Origin: an uncultured Atopobium sp. | GTDB lineage: Bacteria > Actinomycetota > Coriobacteriia > Coriobacteriales > Atopobiaceae | Assembly (NCBI GenBank): GCA_938036925.1 | Contig: CALHVU010000046.1 | Coordinates: forward strand, 1-53,169 | Direction of reading: 5' to 3' | Length of the DNA stretch: 53,169 nucleotides | Shown: positions 8,420 to 16,312 of the stretch, in pieces | Layout: the number at the start of each line of letters is the position of its first letter | Numbering within the stretch: position 1 is the stretch's first letter | Translations under genes and position numbers: made by a program | The notes under the pieces: generated by a model | The model's database searches: none | Seen by the model: the letters and a program-made list of their open reading frames with translations, nothing else | What the model was told of the DNA's origin: nothing

Positions 8420-10129
8420 TTACTCCTCCTTGAGTGCTCGGCTGGTGCCAAAGTGTTTGATGGCCCAATTCATAAGCAATACCGAGCCATAGGTAATAAC
8501 AATCAGAATTGTTGCAAAGGCGCAGGCCATACCATATGAACCCTTACCAGCAAACTCATTAATCTGAACGGTGATGAGCAGGAACTCTGGTGTGACCAAG
8601 AGGATAACTGCAGAAATTGCGGTGATAGAGCGGACAAACGCTGTTACCAGGCCAGACAAGAACGAATCTTTAATTAGCGGCAGTGTAACGGTCATAAACA
8701 CCGTAAAGCTGTCGGCGCCCATGTCGTATGCGGACTCTTCAATTGATTTATCAATCTGTCGAAGTGCCGAGATGCCCGAGCGTGTTCCTGTAGGAAGCGA
8801 ACGCACGACAAAGACAATAATCAGGATAAGTCCCGTGCCATACAGGCCTTGCAAAAATCCTGTGTGCATAACACCGCTTGAGAAACCGCGAATATAGCCA
8901 ACGCCCAAAACCGTACCAGGGACTGCCATAGCAAGCATGGATACAGCCTCGATAAAACCACGGCCACGGAAGCGACGTTTTACTACCAGATAAGAAATGA
9001 TCATCGAAAGCAGAGCAGTGATTGGTGCCGCAATAAGCGAGAGCATAAACGAGTCACTAAACGCCTGCAGACCGTGGTACTTGGTAAATACCTGCTCAAA
9101 CCACTTGGTAGTTAACTCGTAATTAGAGCCCCAGGAACGAACAAATGAACCATAAGGAACGCAGAGGTACATGCCAATAACAAAGAGTGCGACTAGTGCG
9201 CAAAGAATGGTAAGTGGGATGCGAACAGAATTGTCTGTAATAAGCATCCTAGCTCGCGTTGCTTTACCCGAAAGTGTCGACGTGCTCTTTGCTTCCAATA
9301 CAAACTTCTGAACAACAAACATGAGCAGCGTAATGGAAAGAAGAACAACAGCCATAGCAGCCGCGCCTTGCTTGTCGTACGCGCCTGTAATCTGCAGGTA
9401 GATAGTTGTTGCCAGGGTATCGTAGGAGCCACCAATAATCATTGGGTTAGCAAAGTCTGCAATTGACTCAATAAATGAGACGAGAAAAGCATTGCCTAGG
9501 CCAGGCAAAATAAGAGGAAGTGTAACGCTGGTAAATACTTTCCAGCGGCTTGCACCCATGTCACGTGCTGCTTCTTCAAGGGATGGGTCAATGTTTTTAA
9601 GCAGGCCCTTAAGCATCATGTAACACACAGGGAAAAACGACATGGTCTGAACAATAAAAATGCCCCAGAATCCGTAGATGTTGTTGTCAAAAATTCCCAA
9701 AAGACCGCGGGTAATCAGGCCTTTCTTGCCAAACATCATAATCATGGAAAGGGACAGTACAAAAGGCGGAGAAACAACAGGAAGCATGGATACCACACGG
9801 AAAAGGCCTGTCATAAACTTTGTACGAAGCTTTACGTACACTTCAACATAGGCAAAAAGAAGGCCAATAATCGCTGATAAAATGCCTACCGCAAAACCAA
9901 CTCTGAGGGTGTTGGTAATTGCATGGCTAAAGGATGGCATGGCCAAGATACGAGTAAAGACATCAAAGGTAACTCCGTTATCGGAGACTACAGAGTCAAC
10001 CATAAGAATGGCAAGTGGATACAAAATAAAAAGGGTTAAGAAGGCGATAAGAACGACAATGGTCGTTATCAAAATTGGATCGCCAAGGAGCTTTTTTCGC
10101 TCAAGTTGAGCGCTCTGGGATTTTGCCAT
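8420..10129 (-). CDS. ABC importer permease, two fused membrane domains (FbpB type)
   Basis: 569 residues with two binding-protein-dependent permease domains in one chain, as in FbpB/AfuB and ThiP. Each half has its coupling (EAA) loop: EEAARDMGASRWKVFTSVTLPLILPG in the first and EESAYDMGADSFTVFMTVTLPLIKDS in the second. About twelve hydrophobic segments are present, starting with ITTIVVLIAFLTLFILYPLAI. It lies between the binding protein and the ATPase genes. The fused form favours iron(III), thiamine or aminoethylphosphonate-like substrates. Confidence 0.93.
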   Translation of the reverse strand: MAKSQSAQLERKKLLGDPILITTIVVLIAFLTLFILYPLAILMVDSVVSDNGVTFDVFTRILAMPSFSHAITNTLRVGFAVGILSAIIGLLFAYVEVYVKLRTKFMTGLFRVVSMLPVVSPPFVLSLSMIMMFGKKGLITRGLLGIFDNNIYGFWGIFIVQTMSFFPVCYMMLKGLLKNIDPSLEEAARDMGASRWKVFTSVTLPLILPGLGNAFLVSFIESIADFANPMIIGGSYDTLATTIYLQITGAYDKQGAAAMAVVLLSITLLMFVVQKFVLEAKSTSTLSGKATRARMLITDNSVRIPLTILCALVALFVIGMYLCVPYGSFVRSWGSNYELTTKWFEQVFTKYHGLQAFSDSFMLSLIAAPITALLSMIISYLVVKRRFRGRGFIEAVSMLAMAVPGTVLGVGYIRGFSSGVMHTGFLQGLYGTGLILIIVFVVRSLPTGTRSGISALRQIDKSIEESAYDMGADSFTVFMTVTLPLIKDSFLSGLVTAFVRSITAISAVILLVTPEFLLITVQINEFAGKGSYGMACAFATILIVITYGSVLLMNWAIKHFGTSRALKEE

Positions 10130-10179
10130 GCTGGTCCTAACTCTGAAACACTAAACCTATACGCAAAGCTCTATGTGGA

Positions 10180-10209
10180 ACTGGGTAGGCAGATCTCTGC
10201 CTACCCAGT
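10180..10209 (-). promoter_or_regulatory. Intercistronic stem-loop between binding-protein and permease genes
   Basis: A perfect 13-bp stem (10180-10192 with 10197-10209) with a four-base loop and no T-run on either side. It stands in the 135-base gap after the binding-protein gene. Such hairpins commonly protect the upstream message, allowing more binding protein than permease to be made from one transcript. Confidence 0.6.
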
Positions 10210-10264
10210 ATAATCTGCCACTCAGATCTTGAGCAACAGCATTGTTTGCTTGCTTGCGTTGGTT

Positions 10265-11404
10265 TTACTCCGTCTTGAAGCGGCTGTCTCCGCCACCAAG
10301 TGCCTGCATAACGTCCTTGACATACTGCTCAGTATTTTTCTTAGCATCCTCGAAGTTGTAGTCCATAACGTTATTTGGATCAAGACCGTACTCGGTAGCA
10401 ATCTCTGGCTGCTTTGCATTATCAAGTACCAAGAACTGGTAAGAACCATTCTTCTGAGCAAGATCGACGCAGGCTGGAGACAGTGCATATTCAATCCAGA
10501 GCTTAGCTGCGTTTGGATGTGCGGCACCCTTGAAGATTGCGGTTGCACCAACCTCGTATGATGCGCCAGAGCTTGGAATCTGAAGACCAACGTTTTCATG
10601 CTCTTGGTCAACAATCTGATAAATACCATCGTGGAGCATACCAATTCCGATGGTGCACTCACCGGCTCCAATAGCCTTGGAAGGACCAGAGCCACTCTTG
10701 GTGTACTGAGCAATGTTCTTATCAAGGTCAACAAGATACTGAATGCCCTGATCGTGACCGTACTTCTGAATAACGGTATTGATAATCAGCTTTGCAGTAC
10801 CAGCGGTGTTGTAGTTAGAAGACCAGATAAGACCCTTATATTTAGGATCGATAAGATCCTTGTAGTCCTGAGGCACGTCAAGCTTAAGACGCTGTAGCTC
10901 TTCCTTATCGTACAGAATGCCCAGGATGCCCTTATAAATTCCGTACCAGTCCTTATTTGTACTCTTGAACTTGTCGGAAATAAGGTGAGACGCATTCTTT
11001 GGCTCGTACTGCTCAAGAAGACCCTTTGAGGAGGTGACATTGTAAGGATCGGTTGTGCCGCCGAACCAAACATCTGCTGATGGATGACCGTTCTCTTCCT
11101 CAATCTTTGCAGCAACTTCTCCGGTTGAGAGACGCTGTGCCTGAACATCAATGCCATATAGACTCTTGAAATTGGCGCAAACTGCGTTTATATACTCTTC
11201 CTCACAAGAGCCGTAAACAATCAGCTTACCCTCTTCTTTTGCTGCCTTTACCAGCTCTTCTGGTGCTCCAACCGCATCTGTAGAGTTGGTGTCAGATTCT
11301 TTTTTCTCGCCAGCATCAGAATCGGACTTTTTGCAGGCAGTGATACCCAGGCCTGCTACAACTGCGCTGACTCCAAAAAAGTTACGACGAGTAAGGTTTG
11401 ACAT
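10265..11404 (-). CDS. ABC importer substrate-binding lipoprotein (COG1840/AfuA type), Tat-exported
   Basis: A 379-residue extracellular solute-binding protein, family 1. The N-terminus has a twin-arginine motif (TRRNFFGVSA, Arg6-Arg7), a hydrophobic stretch and a lipobox ending at Cys24 (ITAC). It should therefore be exported folded by Tat and lipid-anchored outside the membrane. The mature part (APEELVKAAKEEGKLIVYGSCEEEYINAV, then SADVWFGGTTDPY) follows the iron(III)/aminoethylphosphonate/sulfate-like binding fold. It is first in the operon with AAGGAG upstream, though at long spacing (12 bases). The ligand cannot be assigned. Confidence 0.9.
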   Translation of the reverse strand: MSNLTRRNFFGVSAVVAGLGITACKKSDSDAGEKKESDTNSTDAVGAPEELVKAAKEEGKLIVYGSCEEEYINAVCANFKSLYGIDVQAQRLSTGEVAAKIEEENGHPSADVWFGGTTDPYNVTSSKGLLEQYEPKNASHLISDKFKSTNKDWYGIYKGILGILYDKEELQRLKLDVPQDYKDLIDPKYKGLIWSSNYNTAGTAKLIINTVIQKYGHDQGIQYLVDLDKNIAQYTKSGSGPSKAIGAGECTIGIGMLHDGIYQIVDQEHENVGLQIPSSGASYEVGATAIFKGAAHPNAAKLWIEYALSPACVDLAQKNGSYQFLVLDNAKQPEIATEYGLDPNNVMDYNFEDAKKNTEQYVKDVMQALGGGDSRFKTE

Positions 11405-11554
11405 AAGAACTCTTTTCTCTCCTTGTGGTCACCCACAGCTCCAATGAAAAGAACATACTCCTGTGTAAATCGTACTCAAACTTTTTCGAAAATATTTCAA
11501 CTATTCGATAAGTGGCTGATATTGGCGGCTATCGGTATGTTTTTGCATATCTAA

Positions 11555-11586
11555 GCAAAAAGGCCAGGGACAAAATCCCTGGCCTT
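11555..11586 (-). terminator. Terminator after tRNA-Ala
   Basis: An 11-bp perfect stem AAGGCCAGGGA/TCCCTGGCCTT (11560-11570 with 11576-11586), followed on the minus strand by TTTTTGC; it lies 7 bases after the tRNA-Ala 3' end. Confidence 0.85.
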
Positions 11587-11593
11587 GAACATT

Positions 11594-11669
11594 TGGTGGA
11601 GAATAGGGGGATCGAACCCCTGACCTCAGGCTTGCAAAGCCCGCGCTCTCCCAGCTGAGCTAATTCCCC
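11594..11669 (-). tRNA. tRNA-Ala(TGC)
   Basis: 76 bases including an encoded CCA. The minus strand begins GGGGAATTAGCTCAGCTGGG and folds into a standard cloverleaf. The anticodon loop CTTTGCAAG gives TGC, and the T-arm GGGGTTCGATCCCC is perfect. The tRNA lies after tRNA-Ile on the same strand, outside any rRNA operon. Confidence 0.97.
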
Positions 11670-11706
11670 GTACTGACTTCTGGTTGGGCCCAGAAGGTTT
11701 TAATAA

Positions 11707-11741
11707 TCACCCCAACGGCGACTCGGCTAACGTTGGGGTGA
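11707..11741 (-). terminator. Hairpin between tRNA-Ile and tRNA-Ala
   Basis: An 11-bp perfect stem (11707-11717 with 11731-11741) with a 13-base loop separates the two tRNA genes. On the minus strand it runs into TTATTAAAACC, too few Ts for a confident terminator. It may instead be a processing hairpin of a joint Ile-Ala precursor. Confidence 0.5.
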
Positions 11742-11757
11742 CTATTGTCACATAAAG

Positions 11758-11834
11758 TGGTGGGCCTGACAAGGTTTGAACTTGTGACCTCCCGGTTATC
11801 AGCCGGACGCTCTGACCAACTGAGCTACAGGCCC
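11758..11834 (-). tRNA. tRNA-Ile(GAT)
   Basis: 77 bases with encoded CCA. The minus strand begins GGGCCTGTAGCTCAGTTGGT; the anticodon loop CTGATAACC gives GAT. It precedes tRNA-Ala(TGC) by 88 bases. In many bacteria this pair lies in the 16S-23S spacer, but no rRNA is present here. Confidence 0.97.
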
Positions 11835-11987
11835 AACGCAGGGAAAAATAATACCTCCATACTTCTCGTAGGTCAACACTTTTTTTGTTTTGTTTTAAAG
11901 TTTCTTGAAATTGGGTATGAAGTGAAAACAGAGAGTCGTAGGCTATCTGCCCAAAGATTGATAAATAGCGTACTTTTTGGAGTTTTT

Positions 11988-12494
11988 GTGTCACTAAAAC
12001 GTATGGACATACAGACAGTTGTTGTCGGAGGAGGTCCTATCTCTTCCGTTATTGTCCTGCGTCTTCATGATCCACGCGGGGTCTCCACGCTCAGCCTACC
12101 TATCAAGATTGGCAACATTGAAGCCTCTGCTATTAGTCTTGGCATAGACCAAGAGTCTACCCAGAGACCACTCACACACGATCTTCTCCGCTCTGTTCTT
12201 GATTCTCTGGACGCAGATATTAAGAGCGTGCGCATTGTAGGCGTCCGCGGCACCACGTTCTTCTCGCAAATTGAGCTCATCTCTAAAGAGGGAGAGCATA
12301 TTTACGTGGACGCTCGTCCGTCAGACGCAATTGCGCTGGCAGTAAGAACAAACGCTCCCATCTTTGCTGACGAGAGCGTTCTGGAAATTGCTGCTGCTCC
12401 AGATTTTACTGATGTCGAGAAGGACGTTCAGGCCCAAGAACTTGAGGAGTTCCGTCAGTTTATTGAGGATATCTCTCCTGAGGATTTCTCTTAA
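11988..12494 (+). CDS. Bifunctional nuclease family protein (DUF151)
   Basis: 168 residues matching the DUF151/BFN family, whose plant and bacterial members degrade RNA and DNA. Visible family features are LPIKIGNIEASAI, the following helix (TQRPLTHDLLRSVLDSL) and the C-terminal core VDARPSDAIALAVRTNAPIFADESVLE. The GTG at 11988 is chosen because GGAG stands five bases before it; an ATG at 12003 has no ribosome binding site. A DxE-rich tail (ELEEFRQFIEDISPEDF) ends the protein. It converges on the hydrogenase operon. Confidence 0.88.
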   Translation: MSLKRMDIQTVVVGGGPISSVIVLRLHDPRGVSTLSLPIKIGNIEASAISLGIDQESTQRPLTHDLLRSVLDSLDADIKSVRIVGVRGTTFFSQIELISKEGEHIYVDARPSDAIALAVRTNAPIFADESVLEIAAAPDFTDVEKDVQAQELEEFRQFIEDISPEDFS

Positions 12495-12560
12495 TCAAAT
12501 CTTTCTTGAACTACGCAGCGTTTTTTACTCAGGGCGCTTTGCGAACTTTTCTTTTTTTCT

Positions 12561-14288
12561 CTACACCAAACTCCATGCCGTATGGTCAGTGTGGAGCAAC
12601 TCGTGTGCGCGCTTAGAGCCTCGCTCCCCAAGGTAGTTGTCGTAGCAGGCAATAATCATGGGATTCTCGTGACAGAAACGTACCTGTGCGTCTTTGTCTA
12701 AAGCACGCAAAACTCCCATTCTGTCTGGAACACTGTTAATGCCGTCGTGAATGGGCTGTCCGCCTCCACCAACACATCCACCAGGACAAGCCATTACCTC
12801 AACAAAATCGTATGATGCGGTTCCTGCTGAAATTGCTTCGAGTAGCTCTGAGGCATTCTTCAATCCGTGAGCAATAGCAACGTTGAGCTTCTTACCAGGT
12901 AGATTAAAGGTTGCTTCTCGCCAGCCCTTCTCGCCACGGATGACTTCAAATGTGTCTACGCTGGGATTTTCTCTGGTAATGAAGTTATATGCGCTTCGAA
13001 GCGCCGCCTCCATAACGCCGCCTGTAGTGCCAAAGATGGTGCCCGCACCAGATCCAAAACCTAGAGGTGTATCAAGCGGTTCTTCTGCAATTTGTGTCAC
13101 GTCAATGTGAGCGGCTTTGATCATGCGACAAAGTTCTCTGACCGTAAGAACAGTATCGACATCCTGGTCTTCTCCGTTTGCGCTGTTCATTGACGGGTAT
13201 GCGGCTTCTTCTTTCTTTGCAATGCAGGGCATCGCAGAAACCGAGTAAATATCTTTTGAGTCAACTGCCAGGGCTTCCGCATAGTAGCTTTTTGCAATAG
13301 CACCAAACATTTGCTGCGGAGACTTAGCGGAGGAGAGCTGTGGCAAAAACTCTGGATAGCGAGCCTTCACAAATCTTACCCAACCAGGGCAGCACGAGGT
13401 AAAGAGTGGAAACTTGTGCTCTTTGCCGTCGGATAGCATATGGATGAGCTCGGTTGCTTCCTCCATGATGGTAAGGTCCGCCGCAAAATCGGTATCAAAA
13501 ATGTAATCAAAACCAATTTTTCTTAGGCAGGCTGCCAGGCGCTCTACCGTTGCCTTTTCTCGCGGTAAGCCAAGTTCTTCTCCCCATGAGGTACGCACCG
13601 ATGGAGCAATTTGGATGAGCGTGATTTTCTGCGGATCATCGATTGCCTTAAGCTCGCGCTCGGTATCATCGCGTTCTCTCAGCGCGCCCGTTGGACAGTT
13701 CACCACACACTGACCGCAGATAACGCAGTCTGACTCTTGAATGGTCTTTTTACCTCGAACGTTAATGGATGCATGGATAGTTCTATTAGAGATGTCCCAA
13801 ACGCCAAGTGTCTGGACTTTCTCGCATACCTGGATGCATCTAAGGCATTTAATACACTTGTTGTTGTCGCGAATCAGCGGAAATGCCGTATTCCATTCTT
13901 CATTGGGAAGGTTTTTCTCGTATGGTTTTGAGTAAATTCCCAGGTCATTAGCAAGTGACTGCAACGAGCAGTTCTGTGAACGCACACAACTGGTACATTC
14001 AGAGTCGTGTTGAGAAAGCAGAAGCTGCACGTTTGTCCTGCGAACTTCTCGCGCCTTTGCACTATTTGTTTTTACTACCATGCCTTCGGCAACAACCGTG
14101 GTACAAGATGCCACAAGGTGGTCTACGCCTTCTACCTCAACCGCACAAACACGACAACCGCCCACCTCGTTAATGTCCTTAAGAAAGCACAAGGTAGGGA
14201 TTGCAAGTCCAACAGAACGAGCGGCATCCAAAATGGTTGTGTTTTCAGGAACAGAGAGTTCAAAGTCATCAATTATGAGGTTTACCAT
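12561..14288 (-). CDS. hydA: [FeFe]-hydrogenase catalytic subunit
   Basis: 575 residues. The N-terminal [2Fe-2S] domain has Cys34, 45, 48 and 62. A His-Cys3 cluster site follows (H94, C98, C101, C107), then two [4Fe-4S] ferredoxin sites (C145-148-151-155 and C188-191-194-198). The H-cluster domain shows all three signatures: L1 TSCCPGW (297-303), L2 MPCIAKKEE (353-361) and L3 EVMACPGGCVGGGGQP (497-512). It should reversibly reduce protons to hydrogen in the cytoplasm. It overlaps the preceding oxidoreductase gene by 7 bases. The HydE/F/G maturases needed for the H-cluster are not in the window and must be elsewhere. Confidence 0.96.
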   Translation of the reverse strand: MVNLIIDDFELSVPENTTILDAARSVGLAIPTLCFLKDINEVGGCRVCAVEVEGVDHLVASCTTVVAEGMVVKTNSAKAREVRRTNVQLLLSQHDSECTSCVRSQNCSLQSLANDLGIYSKPYEKNLPNEEWNTAFPLIRDNNKCIKCLRCIQVCEKVQTLGVWDISNRTIHASINVRGKKTIQESDCVICGQCVVNCPTGALRERDDTERELKAIDDPQKITLIQIAPSVRTSWGEELGLPREKATVERLAACLRKIGFDYIFDTDFAADLTIMEEATELIHMLSDGKEHKFPLFTSCCPGWVRFVKARYPEFLPQLSSAKSPQQMFGAIAKSYYAEALAVDSKDIYSVSAMPCIAKKEEAAYPSMNSANGEDQDVDTVLTVRELCRMIKAAHIDVTQIAEEPLDTPLGFGSGAGTIFGTTGGVMEAALRSAYNFITRENPSVDTFEVIRGEKGWREATFNLPGKKLNVAIAHGLKNASELLEAISAGTASYDFVEVMACPGGCVGGGGQPIHDGINSVPDRMGVLRALDKDAQVRFCHENPMIIACYDNYLGERGSKRAHELLHTDHTAWSLV

Positions 14289-16111
14289 TGGTGATTCCTT
14301 CCCCCTCTGAAGGCACCGTAGCCAAAATGGTCACAACGCAGACAACGAGACGCTTCTTGATGAGCCTCTTCTTCTGTCAGTCCAATCTCAACCAAATTCC
14401 AGTCGTGAATGCGCTCGGAAGATTCTCTTTCTTTCATCTCGCAACGGCCGCACCGCCTGAGACCCTTAATCTTCAGCGATGGAAGCTCCACGTTAAGCGT
14501 GACTTTGTGATCGCACCCAAGTGAACGGTCAATGTTTGCGGCAGCAACTTTACCTGCCTCGATGGCTTTGATGACCGTAGAAGGTCCAGACTTACAATCT
14601 CCGCCCGAAAACACACCCGGGAAGCCCTCAATGGAACCATCCGACGCTGTCACAATTCTGTTTTTCTGTACGGGAATGCCAATTGCCTCAAAGCTCTGAT
14701 ATTCAATGTCTTGTCCAATAGCAACAAATACTTTGTTACAAGGAACAACTCTTGTTTCCTCCTGCGACGAGCGAGGAGCAGGACGTCCCCACTTAGGAGT
14801 ACCAATTATCTGCGGTTGGACGAGAAGACCGCTCACGTTTCCAGCTCCATCAGAAACGATAGAGAGTGGAGAAGTAAGCTCTAAAATCTCGCAGCCTTCT
14901 GCCTGGGCTCCTGCGATTTCTGCATCTTGTGCGGTCATGTCTGCAGTTCGCCTGCGGTAAACAATAGAAACTTTCTTGGCGCCTAGCCTGACACTGGTAC
15001 GAGCGACGTCCATGGCAACGTTTCCGCCACCAATGACCACAATTTCCTGACCAGAAAGATCTGGAATGTCGTAGTCCCCTACCGCTCGTAGGAGTTGAAC
15101 TGCGGATTCGACACCATTAAGATCTTCTCCCTCAAGACCAAGTTTTTTATCGGTGTGCGCGCCAATGCCTACAAAAACGGAGTCGTATGTTTTTCGGAGC
15201 TCTTGAAGTTCTTCTCCTGAGACGGAGTGTTCAAGTTCAACTTCAATACCTGCAGAAAGGAGCCAGTCGATCTCTGATTGCAGGCGTTCACGAGGGAGGC
15301 GATAATTTGGGATTCCGTAGCGAAGCATGCCGCCCAAGTGTTTTCTCGCCTCAAAGATCTTTACGCTGTGTCCCATAGTTGCCAGGTAATAGGCACAAGA
15401 AAGACCTGCAGGACCTCCGCCAATTACAGCAACTTTCTTTCCAGTTGCCGGGAAGCACTGAGGAGTATAGGCCTCTTCCACGTGCTCAGCTGCATAGCGC
15501 TTAAGAGCCAGGATGTTAAGAGGATTGTCTACCATGGCTCGACGGCAGTGCATCTCACAAGGATGCTCGCAAACAAGACCGCAAACCAGCGGCAACGGGT
15601 TGTCTTTCCTGACAACCTTAATGGCGTCGGTGTAACGACCCTCTTCTACCAAGGAAATGTACGCTGGGATATCAACGTGAGCAGGACATCCGCGCACACA
15701 CGGAACTTCTCCCTGCACATCGTAGCCACATGAGTGCTTTTTAACGTGTTGTTCAAAATCATCCCTAAAGCCAGAAAGTGCGGTAAGCACCATCTCTCCT
15801 GCTTCGTAGCCAATTGCACAGTCGCTTGAGAGATAGGTAGTTTTGGCTGTTCGTTCAAGCAGATCAAGCGTGTACTCAGTTGCTCTATTCTCAAGTACGT
15901 CTTCAAGCAGATTACTAAGGGCGCTGAGACCAATTCTACAAGGGGTACATTTTCCACAGCTCTGAGTTGCACAGAGTCTTACCAGCGCAGCAGTAAATTC
16001 GACAGGGCAAGGCACAATTGAACTCACCGAGAGGCGACGCTCAAGAGCATCTCGCAAATCGTCCATTACGGTCTGTGCGTGGCTAAGCTCCATAACGTGA
16101 AGTCTGGCCAT
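14282..16111 (-). CDS. GltD/NfnB-like NAD(P)H oxidoreductase with NuoF-type iron-sulfur domain, hydrogenase partner
   Basis: 609 residues. Residues about 30-120 match the C-terminal iron-sulfur domain of NuoF (SCGKCTPCR with C52, C55, C58 and C98), but NuoF's FMN/NADH domain is absent. Next is the GltD-type cluster domain (PCVRGCPAHVDIPAYI, VCGLVCEHPCEMHCRR), an FAD site GGGPAG (231-236) and an NAD(P) site GGGNVAMDVA (361-370). The C-terminus adds a cysteine-rich piece (CGRC and CLRCDHFGYG). It probably carries electrons between NAD(P)H and the hydrogenase encoded right after it with a 7-base overlap. The layout recalls the glutamate-synthase-linked group A2 hydrogenases. GGAGAG precedes the ATG. 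Confidence 0.88.
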   Translation of the reverse strand: MARLHVMELSHAQTVMDDLRDALERRLSVSSIVPCPVEFTAALVRLCATQSCGKCTPCRIGLSALSNLLEDVLENRATEYTLDLLERTAKTTYLSSDCAIGYEAGEMVLTALSGFRDDFEQHVKKHSCGYDVQGEVPCVRGCPAHVDIPAYISLVEEGRYTDAIKVVRKDNPLPLVCGLVCEHPCEMHCRRAMVDNPLNILALKRYAAEHVEEAYTPQCFPATGKKVAVIGGGPAGLSCAYYLATMGHSVKIFEARKHLGGMLRYGIPNYRLPRERLQSEIDWLLSAGIEVELEHSVSGEELQELRKTYDSVFVGIGAHTDKKLGLEGEDLNGVESAVQLLRAVGDYDIPDLSGQEIVVIGGGNVAMDVARTSVRLGAKKVSIVYRRRTADMTAQDAEIAGAQAEGCEILELTSPLSIVSDGAGNVSGLLVQPQIIGTPKWGRPAPRSSQEETRVVPCNKVFVAIGQDIEYQSFEAIGIPVQKNRIVTASDGSIEGFPGVFSGGDCKSGPSTVIKAIEAGKVAAANIDRSLGCDHKVTLNVELPSLKIKGLRRCGRCEMKERESSERIHDWNLVEIGLTEEEAHQEASRCLRCDHFGYGAFRGGRNHQW

Positions 16112-16257
16112 TGTTCTCTCTCCGTAGATTCCAAAAGACTATGACGTGCAAATAGACGCTAGTCGTTCCCAACTTTAGCCTAGGGAAAAAGGACAACTGA
16201 CTTATCTTTTATATAAAAATCATTACCGTTAGCGCGCTGATTTTCTCGGTAAACGAA

Positions 16258-16289
16258 AAGAGCCCAAGGGAATTACCCCTTGAGCTCTT
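16258..16289 (-). terminator. gyrA terminator
   Basis: A 13-position stem with one mismatch (16258-16270 with 16277-16289), followed on the minus strand by TTTTCG. It lies 24 bases after the gyrA stop codon and separates the gyrase genes from the hydrogenase operon. Confidence 0.75.
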
Positions 16290-16312
16290 CAAATTACGTA
16301 TAGCTGAAATGC

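Noticed and set aside
11594..11834. Part of an rRNA spacer (Ile-Ala tRNA pair)
   Set aside because: No 16S or 23S sequence on either side and a terminator follows directly; it is a free-standing tRNA pair.
11745..11987. N-terminal extension of the DUF151 protein through the tRNA-Ile gene
   Set aside because: It would be coded across a tRNA; a GTG at 11988 with GGAG five bases before it is the better start.
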